Shown here piece after piece: positions 1 through 7,151 of a DNA stretch of 64,000 nt. Position 1 is the first letter of the stretch. Each line of letters starts with the position of its first letter. Where the stretch lies: NCBI RefSeq assembly GCF_014203555.1, contig NZ_JACHJH010000001.1, forward strand, positions 1,040,013-1,104,012, in the 5' to 3' direction. The notes under the pieces were generated by a model that saw nothing but the letters and a program-made list of their open reading frames with translations, was not told the DNA's origin and ran no database searches. Position numbers and translations under genes: made by a program. The DNA comes from Streptomyces olivoverticillatus (GTDB lineage: Bacteria; Actinomycetota; Actinomycetes; Streptomycetales; Streptomycetaceae).

Positions 1-107
1 GCGGGTCGGGTGCGGCGGGCGTGCAGGGGCTCGGTAACCTAAGCCCGCCGGACACAGACCCTTATCTCGTACGTACCTCGTACCTCGTCCAAGGAGATGC
101 CGCCGCC

Positions 108-779
108 GTGAGCAGCAGCCTTCGACGCGGCGCTCTCGCCGCTTCCGTCCTCGTGCTCTCGATCGCCTCGCTCTCCGCCTGTGCGGCGGGCAACAGTGCG
201 CAGACGCTGGAGGTCAAGCCGGACAACGCCGCCACCTCGGTCGGCGACATCAAGCTGCAGAACGTGAACGTGATCACGCAGCCCGACCAGAAGACCAACG
301 GGCCGGCGGTGATCACGGGCAGGCTCTTCAACAACGGCAACACCGACCAGACGCTGCGCGGCATCTCGCTGCCCGGCAAGGACAGCCCGGTCAAGCTCTC
401 GGCCGCCAAGGGCGGCGGGCAGATCGTCGTCCCGGCCCACAGCTCGCTCACCCTGGGCGGCAAGGACAACGCCTCCGCGGTGCTGCCGAAGGGCCGCGAG
501 GGCCTCAAGGACGGCGACTCGCAGCCGCTGGTCTTCGACTTCAGCTCCACGGGCCAGGTGAAGATCTCCGCCTTCGTCTACCCCGCGACGAGCTACTTCT
601 CGGAGTGGGGCCCCTCGGCTCCCGCCTCCCCGGCGGCCCCGGCCTCCTCCCCCGCCGCCCCGCAGGGCAGCCCGAGCGCCCCGGCCGCCCCCGCGGGCTC
701 CGCGAGCCCCTCGGCCCAGCAGAGCCGCCCGGCGGCGAGCGAGTCGGCCAAGGCCGGCCAGCAGCACGCGGGTCACTGA
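108..779 (+). CDS. Secreted lipoprotein, DUF461-like
   Basis: A 223-residue exported lipoprotein of unknown function. The GTG at 108 is preceded by AAGGAG (91-96) and gives a proper signal peptide: basic N-terminus, hydrophobic core (ALAASVLVLSIASL) and lipobox LSAC with the lipidated Cys near residue 24. An in-frame ATG at 21 would add 29 residues with no SD and hide the signal peptide. The middle part (about residues 45-165) is a beta-rich domain like DUF461/PCuAC-type periplasmic proteins; the last 55 residues are an Ala/Pro/Ser linker ending in QQHAGH, possibly a metal-binding tail (inference). It converges on phoP, separated by a strong hairpin. Confidence 0.8.
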   Translation: MSSSLRRGALAASVLVLSIASLSACAAGNSAQTLEVKPDNAATSVGDIKLQNVNVITQPDQKTNGPAVITGRLFNNGNTDQTLRGISLPGKDSPVKLSAAKGGGQIVVPAHSSLTLGGKDNASAVLPKGREGLKDGDSQPLVFDFSSTGQVKISAFVYPATSYFSEWGPSAPASPAAPASSPAAPQGSPSAPAAPAGSASPSAQQSRPAASESAKAGQQHAGH

Positions 780-790
780 CACCACGCGGA

Positions 791-822
791 GGGGCCCGGA
801 AGCCGAATGGCTTCCGGGCCCC
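791..822. terminator. Bidirectional terminator hairpin
   Basis: Perfect 14-bp stem GGGGCCCGGAAGCC (791-804) and its complement (809-822) with a GAAT loop, between the stop codons of the converging lipoprotein and phoP genes. Likely terminates both. Confidence 0.8.
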
Positions 823-848
823 TTCCGTATGGGCGGTGGTGGGCAGGT

Positions 849-1529
849 TTACGGCTCGAACTTGTAGCCGAGCCCGCGCACCGTCACCAGGTAGCGCGGC
901 GCGCCCGGGTCGGGCTCGATCTTGGCGCGCAGGCGCTTGACGTGGACGTCCAGCGTCTTGGTGTCGCCCACGTAGTCGGCGCCCCAGACGCGGTCGATGA
1001 GCTGCATCCGGGTGAGCACCCGGCCCGCGTTGCGCAGCAGCATCTCCAGCAGGTCGAACTCCTTGAGCGGAAGGTCGACCTTGGCGCCGGAGACGGTGAC
1101 CACGTGCCGGTCGACGTCCATCCGCACCGGGCCCGCCTCCAGCGCGGCCGGGGTGACCTCCTCCGGCTCGCCGCGGCGGCGCAGGACGGCCCGGATGCGG
1201 GCGACCAGCTCGCGGGAGGAGAAGGGCTTGGTGACGTAGTCGTCGGCTCCTATCTCCAGGCCGACCACCTTGTCGATCTCGCTGTCCTTGGCCGTGACCA
1301 TGATGACGGGCACGTTGGAGCGCCCGCGCAGCTGCCGGCAGACCTCGGTGCCGGGCAGGCCCGGCAGCATCAGGTCCAGCAGGACCAGGTCGGCGCCGTT
1401 GCGCTCGAACTCGTCCAGCCCGTCGGGCCCGGTGGCCGCGATGGCGACCTCGAAGCCTTCCTTGCGGAGCATGTAGGACAACGCGTCGCTGAAGGATTCT
1501 TCGTCCTCGACGACGAGCACTCGAGTCAC
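849..1529 (-). CDS. phoP: Response regulator PhoP (phosphate control)
   Basis: OmpR/PhoB-family transcription factor, 226 residues. The receiver domain starts TRVLVVEDEE, with acidic pocket E8/D9 and phospho-acceptor D52 (LLDLMLPG), conserved T (VTAKD) and K (VTKPF). The winged-helix DNA-binding domain contains the loop RAVLRRRG, LPLKEFDLLEML and YLVTVRGLGYKF. In Streptomyces PhoP activates phosphate scavenging genes and represses antibiotic and nitrogen genes by binding 11-bp direct repeats (PHO boxes). GTG at 1529 is preceded by GGAGG at normal spacing; longer N-terminal readings lack a receiver-like sequence. It lies downstream of phoR, separated by an unusual 97-bp spacer holding a duplicated start region (see 1526-1630). 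Confidence 0.95.
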   Translation of the reverse strand: MTRVLVVEDEESFSDALSYMLRKEGFEVAIAATGPDGLDEFERNGADLVLLDLMLPGLPGTEVCRQLRGRSNVPVIMVTAKDSEIDKVVGLEIGADDYVTKPFSSRELVARIRAVLRRRGEPEEVTPAALEAGPVRMDVDRHVVTVSGAKVDLPLKEFDLLEMLLRNAGRVLTRMQLIDRVWGADYVGDTKTLDVHVKRLRAKIEPDPGAPRYLVTVRGLGYKFEP

Positions 1530-1630
1530 GGGGTGACCTCCGGTCGGGTCTTTGGGTGGTACGGCGCGGTGGGGTAGCGGGACGGGCGTAGCGCGCTCTC
1601 GTGCGCGACGCGTGCCACGACGAGGGTCAC
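1526..1630 (-). CDS. 34-codon bridging mini-ORF between phoR and phoP
   Basis: A 34-residue ORF whose GTG (1630-1628) overlaps the phoR stop as GTGA and whose TGA (1528-1526) overlaps the phoP GTG, again as GTGA. Its start region GGAGGTCACCCCGTGAC is a 17-bp exact copy of the phoP start region; the two copies (1525-1541 and 1626-1642) are 101 bp apart, and both phoR and the mini-ORF end in EVTP. The simplest reading is that an ancestral phoR-phoP GTGA overlap was duplicated, and the intervening ORF keeps ribosomes coupled from phoR to phoP. Whether the peptide matters is unknown; it matches no family I know. Confidence 0.35.
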   Translation of the reverse strand: MTLVVARVAHESALRPSRYPTAPYHPKTRPEVTP

Positions 1631-2913
1631 GGGGTGACCTCCCGGGTGGAAAGGGGGCCGTCGGAGGCGTCGGCGGCGTGCTCGGCGCCGGCGCTCTCCT
1701 CCGGGCCGAGCAGCGGGCGGCCGAGCTCACGGTCGCGCTTGCGCTCCCGCTCGCGGTCGCGGACGGCTCCGGCCTCCGGGAGGCGGAGGGTGAACGTGGA
1801 GCCCTGGCCTTCGGCGCTCCAGACGGTGACCTCGCCGCCGTGCGAGGCGACGACGTGCTTGACGATCGACAGGCCGAGCCCGGTGCCGCCGGTGGCGCGG
1901 GAGCGGGCGGGGTCGACGCGGTAGAAGCGCTCGAAGACCCGCTCGCGGTCCCGCTCGGAGATGCCGATGCCCTGGTCGGTGACGGCGACCTCGATGAGGT
2001 CGCCGCCGGGGGCGGCGACGCGCCGGGCGGCGATGCCGACCCGGGTGCGGGCGGCGCTGTAGTTGACGGCGTTCTCCACGAGGTTGCCGAGGGCGGCCGC
2101 GAGCTGGCCCCGGTTGCCCCAGACGTGCAGGTCGGCGGTGCCGCCGACGGCCATGGTGATCTGCTTGGTGCCGGCCTGGTGGCGGCAGCGGTCGACGGCC
2201 TCGGCGACGAGCTCGTCGACCCGGACCGGCTCGGCGTCCTCCAGCGGGTCGTCGTTCTGCACCCGGGAGAGGTCGATGAGCTCCTGGACCAGGTTGGTCA
2301 GCCGGGTCGCCTCGATCTGCATCCGGCCCGCGAAGCGGGTGACCGCCTCGGGGTCGTCGGCGGCGTCCATGACGGCCTCGGAGAGCAGGGAGAGGGCGCC
2401 CACGGGCGTCTTGAGCTCGTGGCTGACGTTGGCGACGAAGTCGCGGCGGACGGCCTCGATGCGGCGGGCCTCGGTGAGGTCCTCGACGAGCAGCAGCACC
2501 AGCCGCGAGCCGAGCGGCGCGACCCTGGCCGAAACCGCGAGGGCGTCGCCGCGCCCGGTGCCGCGGCGCGGCAGGTCGAGCTCGACCTGGCGTATCTCGC
2601 CGTCGCGGCGGGTGTCGCGGGCCATCTGCAGCATGGGCTCGACGGCGAGCTTGCCGCCGCGGACCAGCCCGAGGGCGTACGCGGCGGAACTGGCCTTGAC
2701 CACGGCGTCGCCCTCATCGAGGACGACCGCGGAGGAGCGCAGCACGGACAGGACGGTGTCCACGCCGGGCGGCAGGACGGCGTCGGTGTGCAGGGAGCTG
2801 CGGGTGGGCCGGGCCTGGTCGCGCTCGCTCCAGCGGAACGCCAGCATGGCGATCACTCCGGTACAGACTCCGGCGATCGCTGCCGCTGCGGCGACAGCCG
2901 CGTCCACGTTCAT
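1627..2913 (-). CDS. phoR: Sensor histidine kinase PhoR
   Basis: Membrane histidine kinase that phosphorylates PhoP under phosphate limitation, 428 residues. One N-terminal membrane segment (about 5-25: AAVAAAAAIAGVCTGVIAML), a PAS-like region (about 55-155), the H-box with phospho-acceptor H165 (NVSHELKTP), an N-box (NLVENAVNYS), G1 (DQGIGI), F-box (FERFYRVD) and G2 (GTGLGLSIV). The architecture matches Streptomyces PhoR. ATG at 2913 follows CTGGAGAC. It is transcribed divergently from phoU from the intergenic region carrying a PHO box, which suggests autoregulation of phoRP. The C-terminal tail (RERERKRDRELG) is charged and of low complexity. Confidence 0.95.
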   Translation of the reverse strand: MNVDAAVAAAAAIAGVCTGVIAMLAFRWSERDQARPTRSSLHTDAVLPPGVDTVLSVLRSSAVVLDEGDAVVKASSAAYALGLVRGGKLAVEPMLQMARDTRRDGEIRQVELDLPRRGTGRGDALAVSARVAPLGSRLVLLLVEDLTEARRIEAVRRDFVANVSHELKTPVGALSLLSEAVMDAADDPEAVTRFAGRMQIEATRLTNLVQELIDLSRVQNDDPLEDAEPVRVDELVAEAVDRCRHQAGTKQITMAVGGTADLHVWGNRGQLAAALGNLVENAVNYSAARTRVGIAARRVAAPGGDLIEVAVTDQGIGISERDRERVFERFYRVDPARSRATGGTGLGLSIVKHVVASHGGEVTVWSAEGQGSTFTLRLPEAGAVRDRERERKRDRELGRPLLGPEESAGAEHAADASDGPLSTREVTP

Positions 2914-2986
2914 GTCTCCAGGTTATGCGGGTGCCAGGACACATCCACAGCCAAATGGGTGCCACCTCGAACACACGTAGCCGAGA

Positions 2987-3019
2987 GTTCACCTTGGCGT
3001 CGGCGGTGGTTCACTCCGG
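2987..3019. promoter_or_regulatory. PHO box (PhoP operator) between phoR and phoU
   Basis: Two 11-bp units GTTCACCTTGG (2987-2997) and GTTCACTCCGG (3009-3019) are separated by exactly one 11-bp unit, giving a 22-bp period. This matches the Streptomyces PHO-box consensus (GTTCACC repeats every 11 bp). Its place between divergent phoRP and phoU fits the known autoregulated PhoP site. Confidence 0.8.
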
Positions 3020-3138
3020 AGGCCGCAGGCCGTCGTGTTCCGGCCGGAACGTGGGATCGTGGGCGGCCCGAGGACCCTTTTGAGAGCCCCTTCAAGAGCC
3101 CCCCACCGGTAGCAATCAAGGCGAGAGAAGGTCAGTCA

Positions 3139-3831
3139 ATGCGGGACGCGTATCACGAGGAGCTGGATTCGATCGGTGAAGGCCTGGTCGAGATGGCCCG
3201 CCTCGTCGGCTCCGCGATCGGGCGCGCCACGACGGCGATCCTGGACGCGGACCTCAAGCTGGCGGAGTCCGTGATCGCGGCCGACGCCAAGGTCGACGAT
3301 CTCCAGCGGGACCTGGAGGCGCGGGCGATCGCGCTGCTGGCCCGGCAGCAGCCGGTCGCCACCGATCTGCGGATCGTGGTCACCTCGCTGCGGATGAGCG
3401 CCGACCTGGAGCGCTCGGGCGACCTCGCCCAGCACGTCGCCAAGCTGGCCCGGCTGCGCTTCCCGGCGTCGGCGGTGCCGAGCGACCTGCACGCCACGGT
3501 GCTGGAGATGGGCCAGCTGGCGCAGCGGCTGATGGCCAAGGCGGCCGAGGTGATCATCACCAAGGACGTCGACCTGGCGCTTCAGCTGGAGCACGACGAC
3601 GACGCGATGGACCTGCTGCACCGCGCGCTCTTCCAGCACCTGATGGACGACCGCTGGCAGCACGGCATCGAGACGGCCGTCGACGTGACGCTGCTGGGCC
3701 GCTACTACGAGCGGTTCGCCGACCATGCCGTCTCGGTCGCCAAGCGCGTGGTCTACCTGGTGACCGGCGAGCACGCCGACGAGCTGGGCCAGGCGGAGGG
3801 CCGGCCGGGCGCGTCCGCCGAGACGCCGTAG
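3139..3831 (+). CDS. phoU: Phosphate signalling protein PhoU
   Basis: PhoU/PhoY homologue of 230 residues, built of two three-helix bundles. It begins MRDAYHEELDSIGE and shows the repeated acidic helix pattern of the family, including RMSADLERSGDLAQHVAK in the first bundle and TLLGRYYERFADHAVSVAKR in the second, which bind multinuclear metal clusters. PhoU normally links the Pst transporter to PhoR and turns signalling off when phosphate is sufficient. ATG at 3139 follows AGAAGG. No pst genes are present in the window. Divergent from phoR with the PHO box 120 bp upstream, so probably PhoP-regulated. Confidence 0.95.
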   Translation: MRDAYHEELDSIGEGLVEMARLVGSAIGRATTAILDADLKLAESVIAADAKVDDLQRDLEARAIALLARQQPVATDLRIVVTSLRMSADLERSGDLAQHVAKLARLRFPASAVPSDLHATVLEMGQLAQRLMAKAAEVIITKDVDLALQLEHDDDAMDLLHRALFQHLMDDRWQHGIETAVDVTLLGRYYERFADHAVSVAKRVVYLVTGEHADELGQAEGRPGASAETP

Positions 3832-3909
3832 CGCAGCCGCCGGGACGCGCTCCCACACGCCCCCTGTGCGCCCATACATATGTGCGTCAGGGCATTGACG
3901 GCCGAGGGC

Positions 3910-3956
3910 GGTGGTCCTTGACTGGGTGCAGGCAGACCACCCTTCCTCCGAGGAGG
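3910..3956 (+). promoter_or_regulatory. Leader inverted repeat and strong RBS of the Cys-rich mini-gene
   Basis: GGTGGTC (3910-3916) and GACCACC (3935-3941) form an inverted repeat with an 18-nt spacer, followed at once by the strong RBS GAGGAGG (3950-3956). It could be an operator for a metal-responsive repressor or an mRNA hairpin; the sequence does not decide. A second palindrome, ACATATGT, is at 3876-3883. Confidence 0.4.
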
Positions 3957-3963
3957 TACCCAT

Positions 3964-4047
3964 ATGAGCGGCTGTCAGTGCGGACCCGGATGCAGCTGCG
4001 GTTGCCAGAGCGGCGGCTCCTGCCAGTGCGGCGGAGGCTGCGGCTGA
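3964..4047 (+). CDS. Metallothionein-like Cys-rich mini-protein (27 aa)
   Basis: A 27-residue ORF with 8 cysteines at positions 4, 6, 10, 12, 14, 20, 22 and 26 (CxC, CxCxC, CxC, C), otherwise mainly Gly, Ser and Gln. This spacing is that of a small cluster-forming metallothionein, probably binding Cu(I) or Zn (inference from composition). ATG at 3964 has an excellent RBS (GAGGAGG at 3950-3956), and a perfect terminator follows 35 nt after the stop, so the gene forms a complete monocistronic unit between phoU and converging genes. It is shorter than mycobacterial MymT (about 53 residues). No aromatic or His residues and no membrane segment. The family is not recognised with certainty. Confidence 0.75.
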   Translation: MSGCQCGPGCSCGCQSGGSCQCGGGCG

Positions 4048-4082
4048 CTCGGTCGTAGCGCTCACTCACGTCACTCACGGGA

Positions 4083-4118
4083 AGGGCCCCCGCCGGATCA
4101 TCCGGCGGGGGCCCTTTT
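4083..4118. terminator. Intrinsic terminator after the Cys-rich mini-gene
   Basis: A stem of more than 15 bp (arms about 4083-4098 and 4100-4115, core GGGCCCCCGCCGGAT) with a tiny loop, then TTTT. One of the clearest intrinsic terminators in the window; it probably also serves the converging gene at 4149. Confidence 0.9.
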
Positions 4119-4148
4119 CATGTACCCGTGCGGCTGAGAGGTTTCCCT

Positions 4149-4370
4149 CTACAGCTTGGCCATCTTGGCGTACGGGCTGGAGATCCGCATTTGCGCCGAG
4201 CCGAAATCCACGAGCGCCGCGATTCCGTCCTCGACACCGACCACACGGCCGAGGCCGTACATGTCGTGTGTGACCTGGTCGCCCACGGCGAAGTGCTTGG
4301 GAGCAGCTTCGACGGGGGCCTTGAAGGGGCTGGTGGGCAAGTGACGCTTGGGGGCAGCTGGCTTTGTCAT
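4149..4370 (-). CDS. Stand-alone UvrD/PcrA-tail-like (Tudor-like) protein
   Basis: A 73-residue protein. After a basic Pro/Ala/Lys linker (1-25), residues 26-73 (FAVGDQVTHDMYGLGRVVGV ... VDFG ... YAKMAKL) strongly resemble the C-terminal Tudor/KOW-like domain of PcrA/UvrD helicases (typically GDRVTHxxFGxGxVxxV ... VDFG ... YAPVEKL), which contacts RNA polymerase; CarD has a related fold. A free-standing copy could bind RNA polymerase independently of a helicase (inference). The gene follows gpmA on the same strand with 16 bp between the coding regions, so the two may be co-transcribed. Confidence 0.7.
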   Translation of the reverse strand: MTKPAAPKRHLPTSPFKAPVEAAPKHFAVGDQVTHDMYGLGRVVGVEDGIAALVDFGSAQMRISSPYAKMAKL

Positions 4371-4386
4371 TGCCCCCAGTATGCGC

Positions 4387-5148
4387 TTACTTCTTCTTGC
4401 CCTGGTTCTTCACGGCCTCGATGGCGGCCTTGGCGGCCTCCGGGTCGAGGTAGGTGCCGCCCGGAACGACGGGGCGGAAGTCGGCGTCGAGCTCGTAGGC
4501 GAGCGGGATGCCGGTGGGGATGTTCAGGCCCGCGATGTCGGCGTCGGAGACGCCGTCCAGGTGCTTGACCAGGGCGCGGAGGCTGTTGCCGTGCGCGGCG
4601 ACCAGGACCGTGCGGCCGGCGAGCAGGTCCGGGACGATGCCGTCGTACCAGTACGGCAGCATGCGGACGACGACGTCCTTGAGGCACTCGGTGCGCGGGC
4701 GCAGCTCGCTCGGGATCGAGGCGTAGCGCGGGTCGTCGCTCTGCGAGAACTCGGTGCCGTCCTCGAGCGCCGGCGGCGGGGTGTCGTAGGAGCGGCGCCA
4801 GAGCATGAACTGCTCCTCGCCGAACTCGGCCAGGGTCTGGGCCTTGTCCTTGCCCTGCAGCGCGCCGTAGTGGCGCTCGTTCAGCCGCCAGGAGCGGTGG
4901 ACGGGGATCCAGTGGCGGTCGGCGGCCTCCAGGGCGAGCTGCGCGGTGCGGATCGCGCGCTTCTGCAGGGAGGTGTGGACCACGTCCGGGAGCAGGCCGG
5001 CGTCCTTGAGCAGCTCACCGCCCCGGACTGCCTCCTTCTCGCCCTTCTCGTTCAGGTTGACGTCCACCCAGCCGGTGAACAGGTTCTTTGCGTTCCACTC
5101 GCTCTCGCCGTGGCGGAGGAGGATCAGCTTGTACGGTGCGTCGGCCAT
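4387..5148 (-). CDS. gpmA: 2,3-bisphosphoglycerate-dependent phosphoglycerate mutase
   Basis: Glycolytic and gluconeogenic enzyme interconverting 3- and 2-phosphoglycerate, 253 residues, cytosolic. The start [19 protein letters not shown] gives the catalytic RHG motif (H13), followed by [34 protein letters not shown] and the second catalytic His in [11 protein letters not shown]. Length and motifs are typical of GpmA. The start at 5148 matches the family N-terminus; upstream in-frame Met residues add unrelated sequence. The SD is weak (AAGGGC). The small Tudor-like gene lies just downstream; a divergent MFS gene starts 141 bp away. Confidence 0.95.
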   Translation of the reverse strand: MADAPYKLILLRHGESEWNAKNLFTGWVDVNLNEKGEKEAVRGGELLKDAGLLPDVVHTSLQKRAIRTAQLALEAADRHWIPVHRSWRLNERHYGALQGKDKAQTLAEFGEEQFMLWRRSYDTPPPALEDGTEFSQSDDPRYASIPSELRPRTECLKDVVVRMLPYWYDGIVPDLLAGRTVLVAAHGNSLRALVKHLDGVSDADIAGLNIPTGIPLAYELDADFRPVVPGGTYLDPEAAKAAIEAVKNQGKKK

Positions 5149-5289
5149 GCCCTTGAGCGTAATCGACCCCGTGAGCGGCCCGCGCCCGGGACGTTTGACG
5201 GTCCTCGTCAATTGAATGGCGTGGACACGACCAGCTTCAGTAAGTTGCGGAGGGTTGAGGGACCACTTACATCATCCGGGGGACACAGA

Positions 5290-6564
5290 ATGTCGACAGC
5301 AAGTGTCAGGCGGGCCGCGAGGCAGAGCGTCTCGGGGCTGCCCCGGGCGTTCTGGTGGCTGTGGACCTCGACCCTGATCAACCGGATGGGCGCCTTCGTC
5401 GCGACCTTCCTGGCCCTCTACCTGACGGTCGTGCGGGGCTACTCCGCCTCGTACGCCGGTCTCGTCGCCGCGCTGCACGGGCTCGGTCAGGTGGTCTCCT
5501 CCCTCGGCGCCGGCGTGATGACCGACCGGCTCGGGCGCCGCCCCACGATGCTCATCGCCCAGGTGTCCACCGCCGTCACCGTGGCTCTGCTGGGCTTCGT
5601 CCAGCACCCCGCCGCCATCGCGGCCGTCGCCTTCCTGGTGGGCATGGCCGGCAACGCCTCCCGCCCCGCCGTGCAGGCGATGATGGCCGACATCGTGGCC
5701 CCCGAGGACCGCGTCCGGGCCTTCGCGCTCAACTACTGGGCCATCAACCTGGGCTTCGCGTTCTCCTCGCTCGCCGCCGGCGTCATCGCCCAGTACAGCT
5801 ATCTGATCGGCTTCCTCGGCGAGGCCGCACTGACGCTCGCCTGCGCCGTCCTGGTCTTCCTCAAGCTCCCCGAGACCCGCCCTGCGCCCACGCCGGGGGC
5901 GGACGGGGCGGCCGGCGAGCCCGCGGTCGGGCTGGGGACCGTGCTGCGCGACCGTCGCTTCATGAGCGTGGTCGGACTGTCCTTCCTGATGGCCCTGATC
6001 TTCATGCAGCACTCGGTGGCCCTGCCGGTGGCCATGGGCAAGGCGGGTTTCTCCAGCACCGACTACGGCATGGTCATCGCCGTCAACGGCGTCCTCATCG
6101 TCGCCCTGCAGATCCCGGTGACCCGCTTCATCGAGCACCGCGACCCCCAGCGGCTGCTGGTGATCTCCGCGCTGCTGGCGGGTTACGGCTTCGGGCTCAC
6201 CGCCTTCGCGGGCTCGCTGGGCGTGTACGCGCTGACCATCTGTGTCTGGACCCTGGCCGAGATCGTCAACTCGCCGACGCAGATGGGTCTGGTGGTCCGC
6301 CTCTCCCCTGCGCAGGGGCGCGGCCGCTATCAGGGGGTTTACACGCTGTCGTGGTCGCTGGCGGCGCTGGTCGCTCCGCTGGTGGGTGGTTCGGTGATCG
6401 ACGAGTTCGGTGCGGCGATGTTGTGGGCGGGGTGTGCGGGGGTTGGCACGGTGGCTGCTGCCGGGTACTGGTTGCTGATGCGGGGCCTCCCTGCGGAGAG
6501 GCCGTCCGGCGGGGCGGGGGCGCCCGAGGCGGCTCGGTCAGAGGCCGAGGCGGCATCGGCCTGA
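5290..6564 (+). CDS. MFS transporter (drug-efflux type)
   Basis: Major facilitator superfamily permease, 424 residues, about 12 membrane segments. The first loop between TM2 and TM3 has the MFS signature GVMTDRLGRRPTM, and TM5 carries a proline-glycine pattern typical of 12- or 14-TM multidrug exporters. TM1 begins WWLWTSTLINRMGAFVATFL. The substrate cannot be read from sequence. ATG at 5290 follows CGGGGGAC. No partner regulator is adjacent; it is divergent from gpmA. The Ala/Glu-rich C-terminal tail (about 30 residues) is cytosolic. A palindromic repeat follows the stop. Confidence 0.85.
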   Translation: MSTASVRRAARQSVSGLPRAFWWLWTSTLINRMGAFVATFLALYLTVVRGYSASYAGLVAALHGLGQVVSSLGAGVMTDRLGRRPTMLIAQVSTAVTVALLGFVQHPAAIAAVAFLVGMAGNASRPAVQAMMADIVAPEDRVRAFALNYWAINLGFAFSSLAAGVIAQYSYLIGFLGEAALTLACAVLVFLKLPETRPAPTPGADGAAGEPAVGLGTVLRDRRFMSVVGLSFLMALIFMQHSVALPVAMGKAGFSSTDYGMVIAVNGVLIVALQIPVTRFIEHRDPQRLLVISALLAGYGFGLTAFAGSLGVYALTICVWTLAEIVNSPTQMGLVVRLSPAQGRGRYQGVYTLSWSLAALVAPLVGGSVIDEFGAAMLWAGCAGVGTVAAAGYWLLMRGLPAERPSGGAGAPEAARSEAEAASA

Positions 6565-6602
6565 GCGGAAGGGGAGCCCCAACCCCGCCCCTTCTCCCCC
6601 AA

Positions 6603-6634
6603 CGCCGGACGGGCTGATTTCAGCCCGTCCGGCG
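6603..6634. repeat. Palindromic intergenic repeat, copy 1
   Basis: Near-perfect stem of CGCCGGACGGGCTGA and its complement with a TTT-type loop, followed by GCTTGAGGAC, between converging genes. The same core (GCCGGACGGGCT ... AGCCCGTCCGGCG, then TTGAGGAC) recurs at 11431-11485. This looks like a dispersed Streptomyces palindromic repeat that doubles as a terminator. Confidence 0.75.
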
Positions 6635-6656
6635 CTTGAGGACACCGCGGGTCCGG

Positions 6657-7151
6657 CTAAGACGTCGGCTCGTCGCGCGTCAAACGCGCAAACGCGTCCA
6701 AGTTCCTCGTCGACTCCCCGCGCGCCGTGCGCCACGCGTACTCCTTGCGGATCGCGCTCGCGAAGCCCATCTCCAGCAGGGTGTTGAAGCTGCCGTCCGC
6801 ATGTTCCAGGACCGTGCCCAGGATGCGGTCGATCTCCTCGGGCGTCACCGCGGCCAGCGGCAGGCGGCCGACGAGGTAGACGTCGCCGAGGCGGTCGACG
6901 GCGTACGCGACGCCGTAGAGCTTGGTGTTGCGTTCCAGCAGCCAGCGGTGGACCGCGGCGTGGTTCTCGTCGGGGCAGCGCACGACGAAGGCGTTGACGG
7001 AGAGGGAGTGCTTGCCGACGACGAGGGAGACCGTCGTCGACAGCTTGCGCGTGCCGGGCAGTTTGACGACGTACGTGCCGTCGGCCGGGCTCTCCCATTC
7101 GAGCCCGGCGTCCCCCAGGGCCCGCTCGATGGCGGTCTTCGCGTCAGACAT
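6657..7151 (-). CDS. YbjN-domain protein
   Basis: A 164-residue cytosolic protein of the YbjN/CesT-like sensory fold family: N-terminal helix [19 protein letters not shown], beta strands [20 protein letters not shown], then RWLLERN and a C-terminal helical part. It has no catalytic motif; such proteins are thought to act as chaperone-like or regulatory partners. Its ATG (7151-7149) overlaps the mshA stop (TGA 7146-7144) by 8 nt, so the two genes are translationally coupled. Stable linkage of this YbjN protein to mshA suggests a role tied to mycothiol or glycosyltransferase function, but nothing in the sequence proves it. Confidence 0.8.
   Translation of the reverse strand: MSDAKTAIERALGDAGLEWESPADGTYVVKLPGTRKLSTTVSLVVGKHSLSVNAFVVRCPDENHAAVHRWLLERNTKLYGVAYAVDRLGDVYLVGRLPLAAVTPEEIDRILGTVLEHADGSFNTLLEMGFASAIRKEYAWRTARGESTRNLDAFARLTRDEPTS

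Noticed and set aside
1552-3831. 759-codon plus-strand ORF spanning phoR antisense and phoU
   Set aside because: Its first two thirds are the antisense of phoP/phoR with high-GC shadow composition; only the part from 3139 (PhoU) is real.
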